A stretch of DNA of 64,000 bases from Nitrospirillum amazonense (GCF_007828045.1 NZ_VITN01000005.1:270510-334509), one strand, 5' to 3'; shown: positions 43,653-53,518, counted from the stretch's first letter. Program-made: numbers and translations. Notes: a model not told the origin generated them from the letters alone.

Positions 43653-44189
43653 TTGTCCCGCATCGATGAAACCCGCCCTTTCCTGCCGGTGCAGATCGCC
43701 GTGATGACGGTGTCCGACACCCGCGACCCGGCGACCGACAAGTCCGGCGACACCCTGGTGGAGCGGCTGACCGGCGCCGGCCACGTGCTGGTCGGCCGCG
43801 CCATCGTGAAGGACGACCAGGCGGCCATCACGGACCAGCTGCGGGCCTGGATATCGGACCCGATGGTGGATGTGGTCATCTCCACCGGCGGCACCGGCCT
43901 GACCGGCCGCGACGTGACGCCGGAGGCGTTCGAGAGCGTCTATGAGAAGCGAATCGACGGCTTCGGTGAGATGTTCCGCACCCTGTCCTACGCCAAGATC
44001 GGCACCTCGTCCCTGCAAAGCCGGGCCACTGGCGGGGTCGCCGGCGGCACCTACCTGTTCGCCTTGCCGGGCAGCCCCAGCGCCTGCCGCGACGGCTGGG
44101 ACCTGATCCTGCAGTACCAGCTGGACAACCGCTTCCGCCCCTGCAACCTGGTGGAGATCATGCCCCGCCTGCAGGAGCACCTTTCCTAA
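43653..44189 (+). CDS. moaB: Molybdenum cofactor biosynthesis protein MoaB
   Basis: Adenylylates molybdopterin ahead of metal insertion (MogA/MoaB family). The 178-residue product has 'IAVMTVSDTRDPATDKSGDT', 'ISTGGTGLTGRDVTPEAFE' and 'ALPGSPSACRDGWDLIL', the family signatures. The start is TTG 43653, preceded by AGGAG at 9 nt; the resulting MSRIDETRPFLPV agrees with homologues. No other molybdopterin gene is near. Confidence 0.95.
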   Translation: MSRIDETRPFLPVQIAVMTVSDTRDPATDKSGDTLVERLTGAGHVLVGRAIVKDDQAAITDQLRAWISDPMVDVVISTGGTGLTGRDVTPEAFESVYEKRIDGFGEMFRTLSYAKIGTSSLQSRATGGVAGGTYLFALPGSPSACRDGWDLILQYQLDNRFRPCNLVEIMPRLQEHLS

Positions 44190-44431
44190 AGGCGGGGCCC
44201 CGGGGCCGCGTCGCCGTGCGATTTCGGTTAAGGGCGGCCCCCGCAGTTGAAGCGACGGGTGAAAACCTGTATCGATTCAAGGCCCGGCCGGACGCGCCTT
44301 TTCCACGCCGTCCAGCCCGTGGCCAGACGCGTCCCGGGGATCCTTTCCCAGGGGATATCGCCTACGGGCGACGGGGACGTGGGCGGCCAGGGATGCCGGC
44401 ACCAAGAATGCGGGACCAGGAGAACGACCCC

Positions 44432-45262
44432 ATGACGCGAACCTATATCTCGATGGCCAAGACCGGCGGCCAAGGCAAGACGCTGGTGGCCCAGATGCTG
44501 GTCCTGCAGCACGAGCAGAAGGGCGCGCCCGTGAAGCTGGCCGCCGCCGACAGCGACACGCTGAACCAGCGGTCCAAGTTCGGTCGCCTGTTCGCCGGCG
44601 TGAAGGAGCTGGGCATCGGCGAGCAGCTGACCAATATCAAGACCTCGACCGACCCCAACCTGGCCATCAAGTATTGGGACGAATTCGGCCGCACCCTGCT
44701 GGAGGGCGGCTATGTGGTGGATGTGGGCGCCAACGTGGCCGCCGACCTGTTCGCCTGGGCCGAGGCGCGCAACGCCGGCGCCCTGCTGCGCCGCCGCAAC
44801 AGCAACCCCATCGACCTGATCGTCACCACCAAGGCCGAGGCCCAGGCCATTGAGGACGCCCGCGCCTTGATCCAGTACTCGTTCGACAAGAACGAGTGGC
44901 TGCCCTTCGGCCGCCGCTTCGTGGTGCTGAACGAGGTCGCCAGCGGCTTCGCCCCGTACGAAAACGACCAGTCCTTCCGCCGCCTGAAGAGCTTCCAGAG
45001 CCAGGGCGTCGGCCTCATCACCATCAAGCGCTGCGAAAGCGACATCTGGAAGCTGCTGGAGAAGGAATTCATCTCCGTCCGCGACGCGCTGAAGATGACC
45101 GACGCCGACCTGGAGAAGCGCTACGGCATCGACGTGTGGACGGGCCACAGCGGCTTGACCGACCTGCGCGCCTGGGCGCAGGAGACGCTGACCGCGTTCG
45201 AGAAGGCCGGCCTGTTCCCGGCCACCGACCGCGCGGACGCCGAGGCGGCCTCGGCCGAGTAA
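44432..45262 (+). CDS. ParA-like P-loop ATPase of unknown role
   Basis: A 276-residue protein with a deviant ParA-type Walker A, 'MAKTGGQGKTLVAQMLVLQH', near the N-terminus. Further features are 'KLAAADSDTL', 'GYVVDVGANVAADLFAW' and 'VVLNEVASGF'. It lacks the usual MinD/Soj signatures in the middle and resembles nucleotide-binding proteins of plasmid-like origin, though codon use matches its neighbours. AGGAG precedes ATG 44432; the longer frame to 44216 is not supported. It is followed by a terminator and then ftsE. Partition, assembly or chromosome-linked roles are all open. Confidence 0.75.
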   Translation: MTRTYISMAKTGGQGKTLVAQMLVLQHEQKGAPVKLAAADSDTLNQRSKFGRLFAGVKELGIGEQLTNIKTSTDPNLAIKYWDEFGRTLLEGGYVVDVGANVAADLFAWAEARNAGALLRRRNSNPIDLIVTTKAEAQAIEDARALIQYSFDKNEWLPFGRRFVVLNEVASGFAPYENDQSFRRLKSFQSQGVGLITIKRCESDIWKLLEKEFISVRDALKMTDADLEKRYGIDVWTGHSGLTDLRAWAQETLTAFEKAGLFPATDRADAEAASAE

Positions 45263-45285
45263 GCGCCCTTCCCCTTCCTGGATCG

Positions 45286-45325
45286 GGCCCGGCCCCGCCC
45301 CGTAAGCGGGCGGGCCGGGCCTTTT
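45286..45325 (+). terminator. Rho-independent terminator between the ParA-like gene and ftsE
   Basis: GGCCCGGCCCCGCCC and GGGCGGGCCGGGCC form a long G/C stem with one bulged C and a 7-nt loop, followed by TTTT. It sits 20 nt upstream of the ftsE start, so ftsE needs its own promoter or read-through. Confidence 0.8.
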
Positions 45326-45347
45326 CCATTTCAAGGATACCTCGCCC

Positions 45348-46085
45348 TTGGTCCGCTTCGAGAACGTCGGCCTGCGCTATGGCACCGGGCCTGAGGTGCT
45401 GCGCGACATCAGCTTCGAACTGGCGCCCGGGTCTTTCCATTTTCTGACCGGCCCCACCGGCGCCGGCAAGTCCAGCCTGCTTAAGCTGCTGTACCTGGCG
45501 GAGCGGCCGTCGCGCGGCCTGATCACCCTGCTGGGCCATCCCCTCTCCAAGACCCCGCGCAAGGCCCTGCCGGCCATCCGCCGCCAGATCGGCGTGGTGT
45601 TCCAGGACTTCCGCCTGATGAACCATCTGACGGTGTTCGACAACGTGGCCCTGCCCCTGCGCCTGGCCGGCCAGGACGAGGGCCACGTGCAGGAAAGCGT
45701 GACGGAGCTGCTGTCCTGGGTGGGGCTGAAGGCCAAGTTGGACGAGCGGCCCCTGCGCCTGTCGGGCGGGCAGAAGCAGCTGGTGGCCATCGCCCGCGCC
45801 GTCGTCACCCGGCCCAAGCTGATCATCGCCGACGAGCCCACAGGCAACATCGATCGCGAGATGAGCCTGCGCATCATGCGGCTGTTTATCGAACTGAACA
45901 AACTGGGCACCACCTGCCTGGTGGCCACGCACGACATGGTGCTGGTCGACCGCCTGCAGAAGCCGGTAATGGAGCTGTATGAGGGCAAACTGGCCGACTC
46001 CGGCTGGTGGATGGAGGGGGCCGCCAGCACCGCCGTGGGGCCGGCCCAAACCCTGACGCCGGACGACCTTGCGCCGGACTTTTGA
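45348..46085 (+). CDS. ftsE: Cell division ATP-binding protein FtsE
   Basis: An ABC ATPase that pairs with the membrane protein FtsX to control septal peptidoglycan hydrolases. 245 residues. Walker A 'LTGPTGAGKSSLLKLLYL', Q loop 'IGVVFQDFRLMNHLTVFDNV', signature 'LSGGQKQLVAIARA' and Walker B 'LIIADEPTGNIDRE' are all intact. A C-terminal extension of about 25 residues is unusual. The start is TTG 45348 with AAGGA upstream. The expected downstream ftsX is missing; a desaturase gene follows instead. Confidence 0.92.
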   Translation: MVRFENVGLRYGTGPEVLRDISFELAPGSFHFLTGPTGAGKSSLLKLLYLAERPSRGLITLLGHPLSKTPRKALPAIRRQIGVVFQDFRLMNHLTVFDNVALPLRLAGQDEGHVQESVTELLSWVGLKAKLDERPLRLSGGQKQLVAIARAVVTRPKLIIADEPTGNIDREMSLRIMRLFIELNKLGTTCLVATHDMVLVDRLQKPVMELYEGKLADSGWWMEGAASTAVGPAQTLTPDDLAPDF

Positions 46086-46150
46086 CCCAGCACAAATCGC
46101 CCATACCGCCGCCGGCGTTAAGCTCCCCTTCAGGGTTGCCCCATACCCTG

Positions 46151-46258
46151 ATGCCAGAGGACCAGCGCCCCAAACGCGGAGTCGGCTTTAAGGCCGATTT
46201 CTGCTATCCAGACGATATAGACATCATCCCCGCCCGGCCCACCGCCGCCGGCCCCTGA
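46151..46258 (+). CDS. Possible small protein upstream of the desaturase
   Basis: A 35-codon frame from ATG 46151 to TGA 46258, encoding a product that starts MPEDQRPKRG and includes 'GFKADFCYPDDIDIIPA'. Its stop lies next to the desaturase start. Third positions are less G/C-biased than in neighbouring genes, so it may equally be untranslated leader sequence. Confidence 0.3.
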   Translation: MPEDQRPKRGVGFKADFCYPDDIDIIPARPTAAGP

Positions 46259-46262
46259 TGGA

Positions 46263-47543
46263 GTGCACACGCCTGTGACCAGCCCCGCCCGCGACACTGC
46301 CGGCCCCCGGGTCACCCCCCGGGTCGAAACCCCGGCCGACCATTACCTGGACGATATCCAGGCCACCGGCGCCGTGCCCTTCATCCTGGTGCACCTGGCC
46401 TGCCTGGGCGCCATCTGGACCGGGGTTTACTGGCAGGACGTGGCCCTGGCCGTCGGCCTCTACGGCCTGCGCATGTTCGGCATTACCGGCGGCTACCATC
46501 GCTATTTCTCGCACCGGGCCTATAAGACCAGCCGCTGGTTTCAGTTCATCCTGGCCTTCATCGCCCAGACCTCGGCCCAGCGCGGCATCCTGTGGTGGGC
46601 GGCGAAGCACCGCCATCATCACCGCTATTCCGACACCCCGGCGGACGTGCATTCCCCGGCGCAGCGCGGCTTCTGGTATGCGCACATGGGCTGGATCTTC
46701 ACCGCCCGTCACGACCAGACCGACCTGGCCGCCGTGCCGGACCTGGCCAAGTTCCCCGAGCTGCGCTTCCTGGACCGGTTCCATTACCTGCCCGCCTTCA
46801 TCCTGGCCGTCGCCGTGTGGTTCGCCGCCGGCTGGTCGGGCCTGGTGGTGGGCTTCTTCTGGAGCACCATCGCCACCTACCACGGCACCTTCTGCATCAA
46901 CTCCCTGGCCCATGTGTACGGCCGCCGCCGCTATCTGACCGGCGACGACAGCCGCAATAACTGGTGGTTCGCCCTGCTGACCATGGGCGAGGGCTGGCAC
47001 AACAACCACCATGCCTACCAGAGCGCCGCCTGCCAGGGTTTCCGCTGGTGGGAGATCGACACCACTTACTACATCCTGAAGGCGCTTTCCTGGGTGGGCA
47101 TCACCTGGGACCTGCACCGCCCGCCGGCCGCGGTGGTGCGGGGCGAGCAGCGTCTGGGCAAGGCCATCATCGATAGGGCCGCCGGCCAGCTGGCGGCCAC
47201 CTTCCATGTGGAACAGATCGCCGCCCGCCTGCAGGCCACCCTGGCCGACACCCCCTCGCTGGCCGACGTGAAGGCCGAGCTGCAGCACAAGCTGCAGAAC
47301 GCGCGGGCCCAGGCGGAGGCCATGCTGGCCTCCCTGCACATGCCCGAGCTTCATATGCCGGCCATGCCCAGCCTGCCGGAGCTGCACATGCCGAGCATGC
47401 CCACCCTGCCCACGCGGGAAGAGCTGAAGGAACGGGCCGCCGCCATGTTCGTGCGCACGTCGTCCATGGACGACATCGTCGACCGGGCCCGCCAGCTGCT
47501 GATCGAGGCCGTCTGCGCCCGCCTGGCCACTGCCGCCGCCTGA
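46263..47543 (+). CDS. Acyl-CoA/fatty-acid delta-9 desaturase
   Basis: A membrane di-iron desaturase introducing a cis double bond into acyl chains. The three histidine boxes are present: 'HRYFSHRAYKTSRW', 'AKHRHHHRYSDTP' and 'GWHNNHHAYQSA'. Hydrophobic helices flank the boxes. The last 130 residues are an unusual extension: a predicted coiled coil ('ADVKAELQHKLQNARAQAEA') followed by repeated ELHMP(A/S)MP(S/T)LP units. GTG 46263 is the longest start; GTG 46275, 11 nt after a GGAG, is a good alternative. A terminator follows. Confidence 0.9.
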   Translation: MHTPVTSPARDTAGPRVTPRVETPADHYLDDIQATGAVPFILVHLACLGAIWTGVYWQDVALAVGLYGLRMFGITGGYHRYFSHRAYKTSRWFQFILAFIAQTSAQRGILWWAAKHRHHHRYSDTPADVHSPAQRGFWYAHMGWIFTARHDQTDLAAVPDLAKFPELRFLDRFHYLPAFILAVAVWFAAGWSGLVVGFFWSTIATYHGTFCINSLAHVYGRRRYLTGDDSRNNWWFALLTMGEGWHNNHHAYQSAACQGFRWWEIDTTYYILKALSWVGITWDLHRPPAAVVRGEQRLGKAIIDRAAGQLAATFHVEQIAARLQATLADTPSLADVKAELQHKLQNARAQAEAMLASLHMPELHMPAMPSLPELHMPSMPTLPTREELKERAAAMFVRTSSMDDIVDRARQLLIEAVCARLATAAA

Positions 47544-47563
47544 GCCGCCAACGCTTTGCGACG

Positions 47564-47596
47564 AGGCCGCCCTGGGGTTCCTGGGGCGGCCTTTTT
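47564..47596 (+). terminator. Rho-independent terminator after the desaturase gene
   Basis: AGGCCGCCC (47564-47572) pairs with GGGCGGCCT (47584-47592), followed by TTTT (47593-47596). Confidence 0.9.
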
Positions 47597-47687
47597 GCTG
47601 GCCGCCAGGAGGCCTGGCAGCTCAAATGTTCATGTTGTGTTCTTATTTTGCCGGGCGTAGGCTGCCCTCCGGGTAACGGAGGGAACC

Positions 47688-48791
47688 ATGGTCGACATCC
47701 TGGATGACCGCCCGCTGAAGGGCCGGGGCACCATCTCCAACCGCGTGGGCCGGTTCGAGGCCCACGCCCGCATGCGCACGGACGACGGCTGGGCCCGGGC
47801 GGGCCACGACGGCTGGGACGAGGAGGCGGACCTTGAGGTGGCCGCCGCCACGCAGGTGCGGCTGGACACCTCGCGCAGCGTCATCAGCTACAACGACAGC
47901 CCGGACGTGAATTTCGACCGTTCCATCAACCCCTACCGGGGGTGTGAGCACGGTTGCGTCTATTGCTTCGCCCGGCCCAGCCACGCCTATCTGGGCCATT
48001 CGCCGGGCCTGGATTTCGAAACCATCCTGTACGCCAAGCGCGACGCCCCGGCGCTGCTGGCCAAGGAGTTGCGGGCCAAGGGCTACACGCCCCAGCCCCT
48101 CGCCCTGGGCGCCAACACCGACGCCTATCAGCCCATCGAACGGACGGAGCGCATCACCCGCGGCGTGCTGGAGGTGCTGCGTGACTTCCGCCACCCGGTG
48201 GGCATCATCACCAAGTCGCCCCTGGTGCTGCGTGATCTGGACATCCTGGCGCCCATGGCGGCCGACGGCCTGGCGCGCGTCTCCATCTCCATCACCACCC
48301 TGGACCGCGACCTGGCCCGCAAGCTGGAACCGCGCGCCGGCACGCCACAGCGCCGCCTGGACGCGGTGCGCCAGCTGTCGGAGGCGGGCGTGCCCGTCAG
48401 CGTCCTGGCCTCGCCCATGATTCCGGCGCTGAACGATGCGGAGTTGGAGGGCATCCTGGCCGCCGCCAAGCAGTCGGGGGCCACCCAGGGCCACTACATC
48501 CTGCTGCGCCTGCCCCGGGAACTGGGCGACCTGATGGAGGAATGGCTGCGCCTGCACGTGCCCGACCGGGCCGACCATGTGCTGAGCCTGATCCGCCAGT
48601 GCCGCGACGGCGGCCGCAACCATGCCGAATTCGGCACCCGCATGCGCGGTAGCGGCGTCTACGCCCAATTGCTGAACGCCCGCTACAAGCTGGCGGTCAA
48701 GCGCCTGGGCCTGGATCAGCGGCGCTCGAGCATGCGCTGCGACCTGTTCCAGCCGCCACCCCAGGCGGGCGACCAGCTGGCGCTGTTTTGA
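47688..48791 (+). CDS. PA0069 family radical SAM protein
   Basis: A 367-residue radical SAM enzyme of a widespread proteobacterial family named after P. aeruginosa PA0069, distantly like spore photoproduct lyase. The cluster motif is 'YRGCEHGCVYCFARPSHAYL' (CxxxCxxC). Further signatures are 'SVISYNDSPDVNFDRSINPY' and 'LALGANTDAYQPIERTERIT'. No biochemical role is established to my knowledge. GGAGGG precedes the ATG. The ORF ends with a DQLALF tail typical of the family. Confidence 0.92.
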   Translation: MVDILDDRPLKGRGTISNRVGRFEAHARMRTDDGWARAGHDGWDEEADLEVAAATQVRLDTSRSVISYNDSPDVNFDRSINPYRGCEHGCVYCFARPSHAYLGHSPGLDFETILYAKRDAPALLAKELRAKGYTPQPLALGANTDAYQPIERTERITRGVLEVLRDFRHPVGIITKSPLVLRDLDILAPMAADGLARVSISITTLDRDLARKLEPRAGTPQRRLDAVRQLSEAGVPVSVLASPMIPALNDAELEGILAAAKQSGATQGHYILLRLPRELGDLMEEWLRLHVPDRADHVLSLIRQCRDGGRNHAEFGTRMRGSGVYAQLLNARYKLAVKRLGLDQRRSSMRCDLFQPPPQAGDQLALF

Positions 48792-48877
48792 TGAGAGCGC
48801 ACATGACAAAGGCCGGCCCCGCCAGGGACCGGCCTTCGCATTTACAGGGCCCGGCGCGGGTGCCGGGCTTAGGAGGA

Positions 48878-50125
48878 TCAGAACGGGCTGACGCCGGCCT
48901 GGATCAGGTACAGGCGGGCGATGTCGGCGGTGCCGTCGGTGCCCTTGATGCTCTTCATGGCGTCCAGCGCCTTGGGCTTCTGGCCGGCGGCCAGGTAGGC
49001 CTGGACCAGGCGCAACTTGGCCTCTTCCGGATACTTCAGCTGGTCCTTCTTGATGCCAGCCTGGATGACCTCGATGGCCTTGGCGGCGTTGCCCAAGGCC
49101 AGGTACTGCGTGCCGACCTTGACCAACTGCTTGCCGTCGGGCTGCGCGCCGGCTTCCTTCTCGTCATCCGGCAGCTTGCGCTGATCGTCCTCGACCTGCT
49201 TGCCGGCCATGTCGGCCAGGCGCTTCTCGCGGTCGCCCTGGGCCTTGCCCAGAATGCCGGCCTTGAAGCCCTTGTCCATGACGGCCTTGGCCTCGGTACC
49301 CAGGCCGTCGCTCATGGCCAGCTGGGCGAATTCCAGGTACGGGCCCGGTTCCTTCACCAGGCCGGCGCCGATCTGCAGGCGCAGCACGTCGATCTGCAGG
49401 CGGTTGGAGTTGAAGCCGGGTAGCTTCTGCACGCCGCGGATCACGCTTTCCCAGCTTTCCTGATCCGGGTAGTTCACCAGGATCCGCTCCATCGCGTCGA
49501 GGAAAGCGGCCTTATGGTCCATGTTGTATTCGGCGCTGGCGACGGTCTGCAGCAGCGTCTTGGACGGCTTGCCGCCCTGGGCCTGGATCATGGCGCGCGC
49601 AGCCTTGGAGGCGTTGGCGTAGTCCTTCTGGTCCAGGTAAATCTGGATGGCCAGTTCCTTCAAGCGGTTATCGGTACCGCCGTCCTTGTAGTAGCGGTCA
49701 GAGGCGGCAGAGAACTTGGCGTAGTTCTTCACGCTGAAGTAAGCCTCGGCGATCAGCTTGTCACGATTGATCTTGTCCGCGTCCGGCACCTGGCCAGTGG
49801 CCAGCGTCGCTTCCAGGGACTTGGCGAAGTTCGCCATGTCACCAGCGCCGCTGTAGGCGGCGGCGCGCAGGGTCTCGATCGTGTAGGTCTCGTACGCGGA
49901 CTTCTTGCTGGCCTTGTCGGCCTCGTCGAGCTTATCCAGCGCTTCCTTGTACTTCCGCGCCTTCAGCGCCTCTTGGGCGGCCTGCAGCGGCTTGCCGACT
50001 TCCGGGCTGAACTTCTTGGCGGCGTCGGCGGCGTGGGCCGGCGTGGGGGCGCTGATGACAACGGCGCCGCCCATGGTGAGCGCCGAGGCGAGCAGTGCGG
50101 CACGAAGGAAGTGCGTGGCGATCAT
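48878..50125 (-). CDS. Secreted TPR-like protein of the tonB-exb operon
   Basis: A 415-residue protein with a signal peptide ending near 'SAPTPAHAADAAKK', so periplasmic. The mature part is helical and repeat-like (TPR pattern: 'PLQAAQEALKARKYKEALDK', 'DKLIAEAYFSVKNYAKFSAA', 'QIYLDQKDYANASKAARAMI', 'VQAYLAAGQKPKALDAMKSI'). It is the last gene after tonB-exbB-exbD-exbD, all on the minus strand; the gap from exbD is about 200 nt. The frame extends to 50326, but ATG 50125 begins the signal peptide. Co-occurrence suggests it assists TonB-dependent uptake. Confidence 0.8.
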   Translation of the reverse strand: MIATHFLRAALLASALTMGGAVVISAPTPAHAADAAKKFSPEVGKPLQAAQEALKARKYKEALDKLDEADKASKKSAYETYTIETLRAAAYSGAGDMANFAKSLEATLATGQVPDADKINRDKLIAEAYFSVKNYAKFSAASDRYYKDGGTDNRLKELAIQIYLDQKDYANASKAARAMIQAQGGKPSKTLLQTVASAEYNMDHKAAFLDAMERILVNYPDQESWESVIRGVQKLPGFNSNRLQIDVLRLQIGAGLVKEPGPYLEFAQLAMSDGLGTEAKAVMDKGFKAGILGKAQGDREKRLADMAGKQVEDDQRKLPDDEKEAGAQPDGKQLVKVGTQYLALGNAAKAIEVIQAGIKKDQLKYPEEAKLRLVQAYLAAGQKPKALDAMKSIKGTDGTADIARLYLIQAGVSPF

Positions 50126-50330
50126 TCCGAGGACTCTACCTGCTTTGTTGAAGGGCTGGACCGACGAGCGGCCCCTCATATCGGGAAATCTAAATCGGCA
50201 ATTGGGGTGAAATAGGGACAAGCATCCCGAAAAGGGCCCGTGCCCCCAAAAGATCACGAGCCCCCAAACGGTCGCGGCGGCCCCGCATCCCAAGACCAGC
50301 TCGGGTAACGAGGCCGCCGCGTACACGGAC

Positions 50331-50753
50331 TTAGTCTATAAACTGTTCCGCACCCACCAGACCCAGCTTGGTCACACCCAGGCGCTGGGCCGAGGCCATG
50401 ACCATCGCCACGGTGTTATATTTGGCCAGCTTGTTCGGCCAAAGATGAACCTCGGGCTGCGGGTTCTGGAGCGCGGCGTTCTTCAGACGCAACTCCAGTT
50501 CATGGCGATCAACGGTGGTTCCGTTCCACTGAATCGTGTTGTCGAAATCCACCATGATGTTGACCACCTCAGGCGGTGTCGTATTGGCCTGCGGCGGGGT
50601 CGCCGACGGCATGTCCAACTTCACCGCATGGGTTTGGATCGGAATGGTGATGATCAGCATGATGATCAGGACCAACATCACGTCGATGAGCGGCGTGGTG
50701 TTGATGTCCATCATGGCTTCGTCTTCACCACCTCCGCCAACGTTCATACCCAT
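50331..50753 (-). CDS. exbD: Biopolymer transport protein ExbD, second copy
   Basis: A 140-residue ExbD/TolR family protein. One N-terminal membrane helix carries the proton-translocating Asp in 'DINTTPLIDVMLVLIIMLII'; the periplasmic part contains 'WPNKLAKYNTVAMVMASAQR'. AAGGAG precedes the ATG. It follows another exbD gene (50780-51226) by 26 nt. The two ExbDs differ clearly in sequence, so they probably make distinct or mixed complexes with ExbB. Confidence 0.93.
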   Translation of the reverse strand: MGMNVGGGGEDEAMMDINTTPLIDVMLVLIIMLIITIPIQTHAVKLDMPSATPPQANTTPPEVVNIMVDFDNTIQWNGTTVDRHELELRLKNAALQNPQPEVHLWPNKLAKYNTVAMVMASAQRLGVTKLGLVGAEQFID

Positions 50754-50779
50754 GGCTATAACTCCTTACCGGCGGACCG

Positions 50780-51226
50780 TCAGTTCGCGGCGGCGACGCC
50801 CGCCGGCGGCTCGGTGATGAAACCGATCTTCACGATGCCGGCCCGCTGGGCCGCGACCACCACCCGGCCCACATATTCGTAGCGCGCATTCTTGTCGCCA
50901 CGGATATGGACTTCCGGTTGAGGCTGTTCCACAGAGCGCGTCTTGAGCTTCTCAAGCAACGCGCTGTAGTCCGGCATCTTGGACTCGTTCCAGAAGATGT
51001 CGCCGTCCCGGTTTACCGCGATGACGATGTTTTCCGGCTTCGTCTTGGTAGGCTGATTACGTTCCTTCGGCAGGTCCACGTTCACCGTGTGGGTGACGAC
51101 GGGGACCGTAATCAGGAAGATGATCAGCAGCACCAGCATGATGTCGACGAGGGGGGTCGTATTGATCGCCGATACGACCTCGCCATCATCATCACCATCG
51201 CCGGCAGGACCGACGTTCATCCCCAT
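50780..51226 (-). CDS. exbD: Biopolymer transport protein ExbD, first copy
   Basis: A 148-residue ExbD/TolR family protein. The N-terminal helix has the catalytic Asp in 'INTTPLVDIMLVLLIIFLIT'. The periplasmic part has 'PEVHIRGDKNARYEYVGRVV', the family's conserved turn. GGAG lies in the overlap with the exbB 3' end, and the start follows the exbB stop by 2 nt, so the two are coupled. It forms a proton-driven motor with ExbB for TonB. Confidence 0.94.
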   Translation of the reverse strand: MGMNVGPAGDGDDDGEVVSAINTTPLVDIMLVLLIIFLITVPVVTHTVNVDLPKERNQPTKTKPENIVIAVNRDGDIFWNESKMPDYSALLEKLKTRSVEQPQPEVHIRGDKNARYEYVGRVVVAAQRAGIVKIGFITEPPAGVAAAN

Positions 51227-51228
51227 GT

Positions 51229-52158
51229 TTACGCGCTCCGAGCGGACTTGCCGGCGCCGAGACGGCCACCGCTCACCAGCAGGGCATGCAGGTCGGCGGA
51301 GAAGTTGCGGACGCGGTCCATGGCGGTCTTGTTGCGGCTCAGCAGCCAGTTGTACCCCAGCACGGCGGGAACGGCGACCATCAGACCGATGGCGGTCATG
51401 ATCAGCGCTTCACCGACGGGGCCGGCGACCTTGTCGATCGAGGCCTGACCGGCGATACCGATGGCGGTCAGGGCGTGATAGATGCCCCACACCGTACCGA
51501 ACAGACCGACGAACGGACCGGTCGAACCGACGGTGGCGAGGAAGGCCAGGCCGCCCTTCATGCGGTTGCTGATGCTATCGACCGAGCGCTGCAGCTGCAT
51601 GGTCACCCAGGTGTGAAGGTCGATCTGGTCGACCAGCGTGCCCTCGTGGTGCTCGGTGGCGCGCAGGCCGTCTTCGACCAGCATGCGGAACACGCTGTTC
51701 TTGTTCAGCTTGGCGGCGCCATCGGCCAGGGACGGGGCGGTCCAGAAGGACTTGTCGGCCTGGCTGGCGGAGCGCAGCAGCAGGGTCTGCTCGATCAGCT
51801 TGGTGATGATGATGTACCAGGTGCCGGTCATCATGATGGCCATGATGATCAGGACGCCACGGGCCACGAAGTCACCGCCCTTCCACAGGGCGCTCAGGCC
51901 GTAGGGGTTCTCGACCGTCTCGGTGGCGGCAGCCGGAGCGGCGACGTCGCTGGCGCTGGCGTCCGCGGCGGGCGCGGCGGCCGGAGCGGCCTGGTCAGCA
52001 GCCGGAGCCGGAGCGGCGGCGGCCGGGGCCGAGCTGTCGGTGGACGGGGTCGTGGTCTGGGCGACCGCGACCGAGGTGAAGGTACCGACGACCAGGGCCA
52101 CCATGGCGAAACGCACCATGGAACCGGCGGTCAGCTTGAAACGCTCCCTAATGCTCAT
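51229..52158 (-). CDS. exbB: ExbB/TolQ family proton channel protein
   Basis: A 309-residue MotA/TolQ/ExbB protein with an Ala/Pro-rich N-terminal periplasmic segment after a signal-like helix ('MVRFAMVALVVGTFTSVAVA'). The channel part has 'GVLIIMAIMMTGTWYIIITK', 'LAFLATVGSTGPFVGLFGTV' and 'IGLMVAVPAVLGYNWLLSR'. An N-terminal extension of this kind is common in ExbB of alphaproteobacteria. ATG 52158 (with GGAA) is preferred over the longer frame to 52206. It is the second gene of tonB-exbB-exbD-exbD. Confidence 0.94.
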   Translation of the reverse strand: MSIRERFKLTAGSMVRFAMVALVVGTFTSVAVAQTTTPSTDSSAPAAAAPAPAADQAAPAAAPAADASASDVAAPAAATETVENPYGLSALWKGGDFVARGVLIIMAIMMTGTWYIIITKLIEQTLLLRSASQADKSFWTAPSLADGAAKLNKNSVFRMLVEDGLRATEHHEGTLVDQIDLHTWVTMQLQRSVDSISNRMKGGLAFLATVGSTGPFVGLFGTVWGIYHALTAIGIAGQASIDKVAGPVGEALIMTAIGLMVAVPAVLGYNWLLSRNKTAMDRVRNFSADLHALLVSGGRLGAGKSARSA

Positions 52159-52239
52159 GACAATTCCAACACATTTGGGTTGAGGGGATGAGGAACCCTT
52201 GCGCATCCGCGTCTAAGAGGCCCCGGTTTTCTTGAACTG

Positions 52240-52902
<663 letters not shown>

Positions 52903-53518
52903 TTTCCTGCGGTCACATCACGAAGGAAGACACCGCATCGGAAAACGCCATGGCGCATCCGAGCGGAAGCGATTTACGGGCGGCAGAACGGGGGGAATCC
53001 GTGATGCCGGGAACCAGAGGTCCGCCTGGACATCGAAACGCAATCCTGGGGTCGACCAACACCGACCTTCCCACATCTGCCTCCAATTCATTTGCGAAGC
53101 AGTATCCGGCACCCGTGGCGCACATCCGGTTATTTCATAACCTAACGAACACCAGCCCCAAGCACCACGGCCCGCTTTTCACGGACCCGAACACCGCTTG
53201 CGATCGTTGTCGACCTTCACAGTCGAGCCTTGTTGGGTTTTCGTATGCCCGATTTCTAAGACGCACGCAAGCGGCAGGTATGCAGGAAATGACTCTCTCG
53301 GTCACTGCCTGTCTTAAACCAGCCAGCCTTCGTAATTTCATGCAACTTTCGCGGGGCACGATCGCCATTTTGCTGCATTGCAGCAGGGGCTTGGGGACTC
53401 TCCTCCGTTAACCTGTGGGACTGTTTCTTTTCAGTCTTCTAAGGCACATTGTGAAAGCGGGCCGGGAACACCATGGGTTTCGCGGACGCGGCGATCCGCC
53501 CCATCTTGAAAAATTCTG
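52903..53518. other. Long intergenic region between tonB and hemN
   Basis: About 615 nt with lower G/C than the surroundings and no convincing gene. It should hold the tonB promoter. The clearest feature is the inverted repeat GGTTAT-ttc-ATAACC at 53128-53142. Open frames here lack codon bias and a ribosome binding site. Confidence 0.5.
53128..53142. promoter_or_regulatory. Inverted repeat GGTTAT-ttc-ATAACC upstream of tonB
   Basis: A perfect 6-bp palindrome with a 3-nt spacer, about 225 nt before the tonB start. It may be a regulator site for iron or another signal; it does not match a standard Fur box. Confidence 0.3.
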
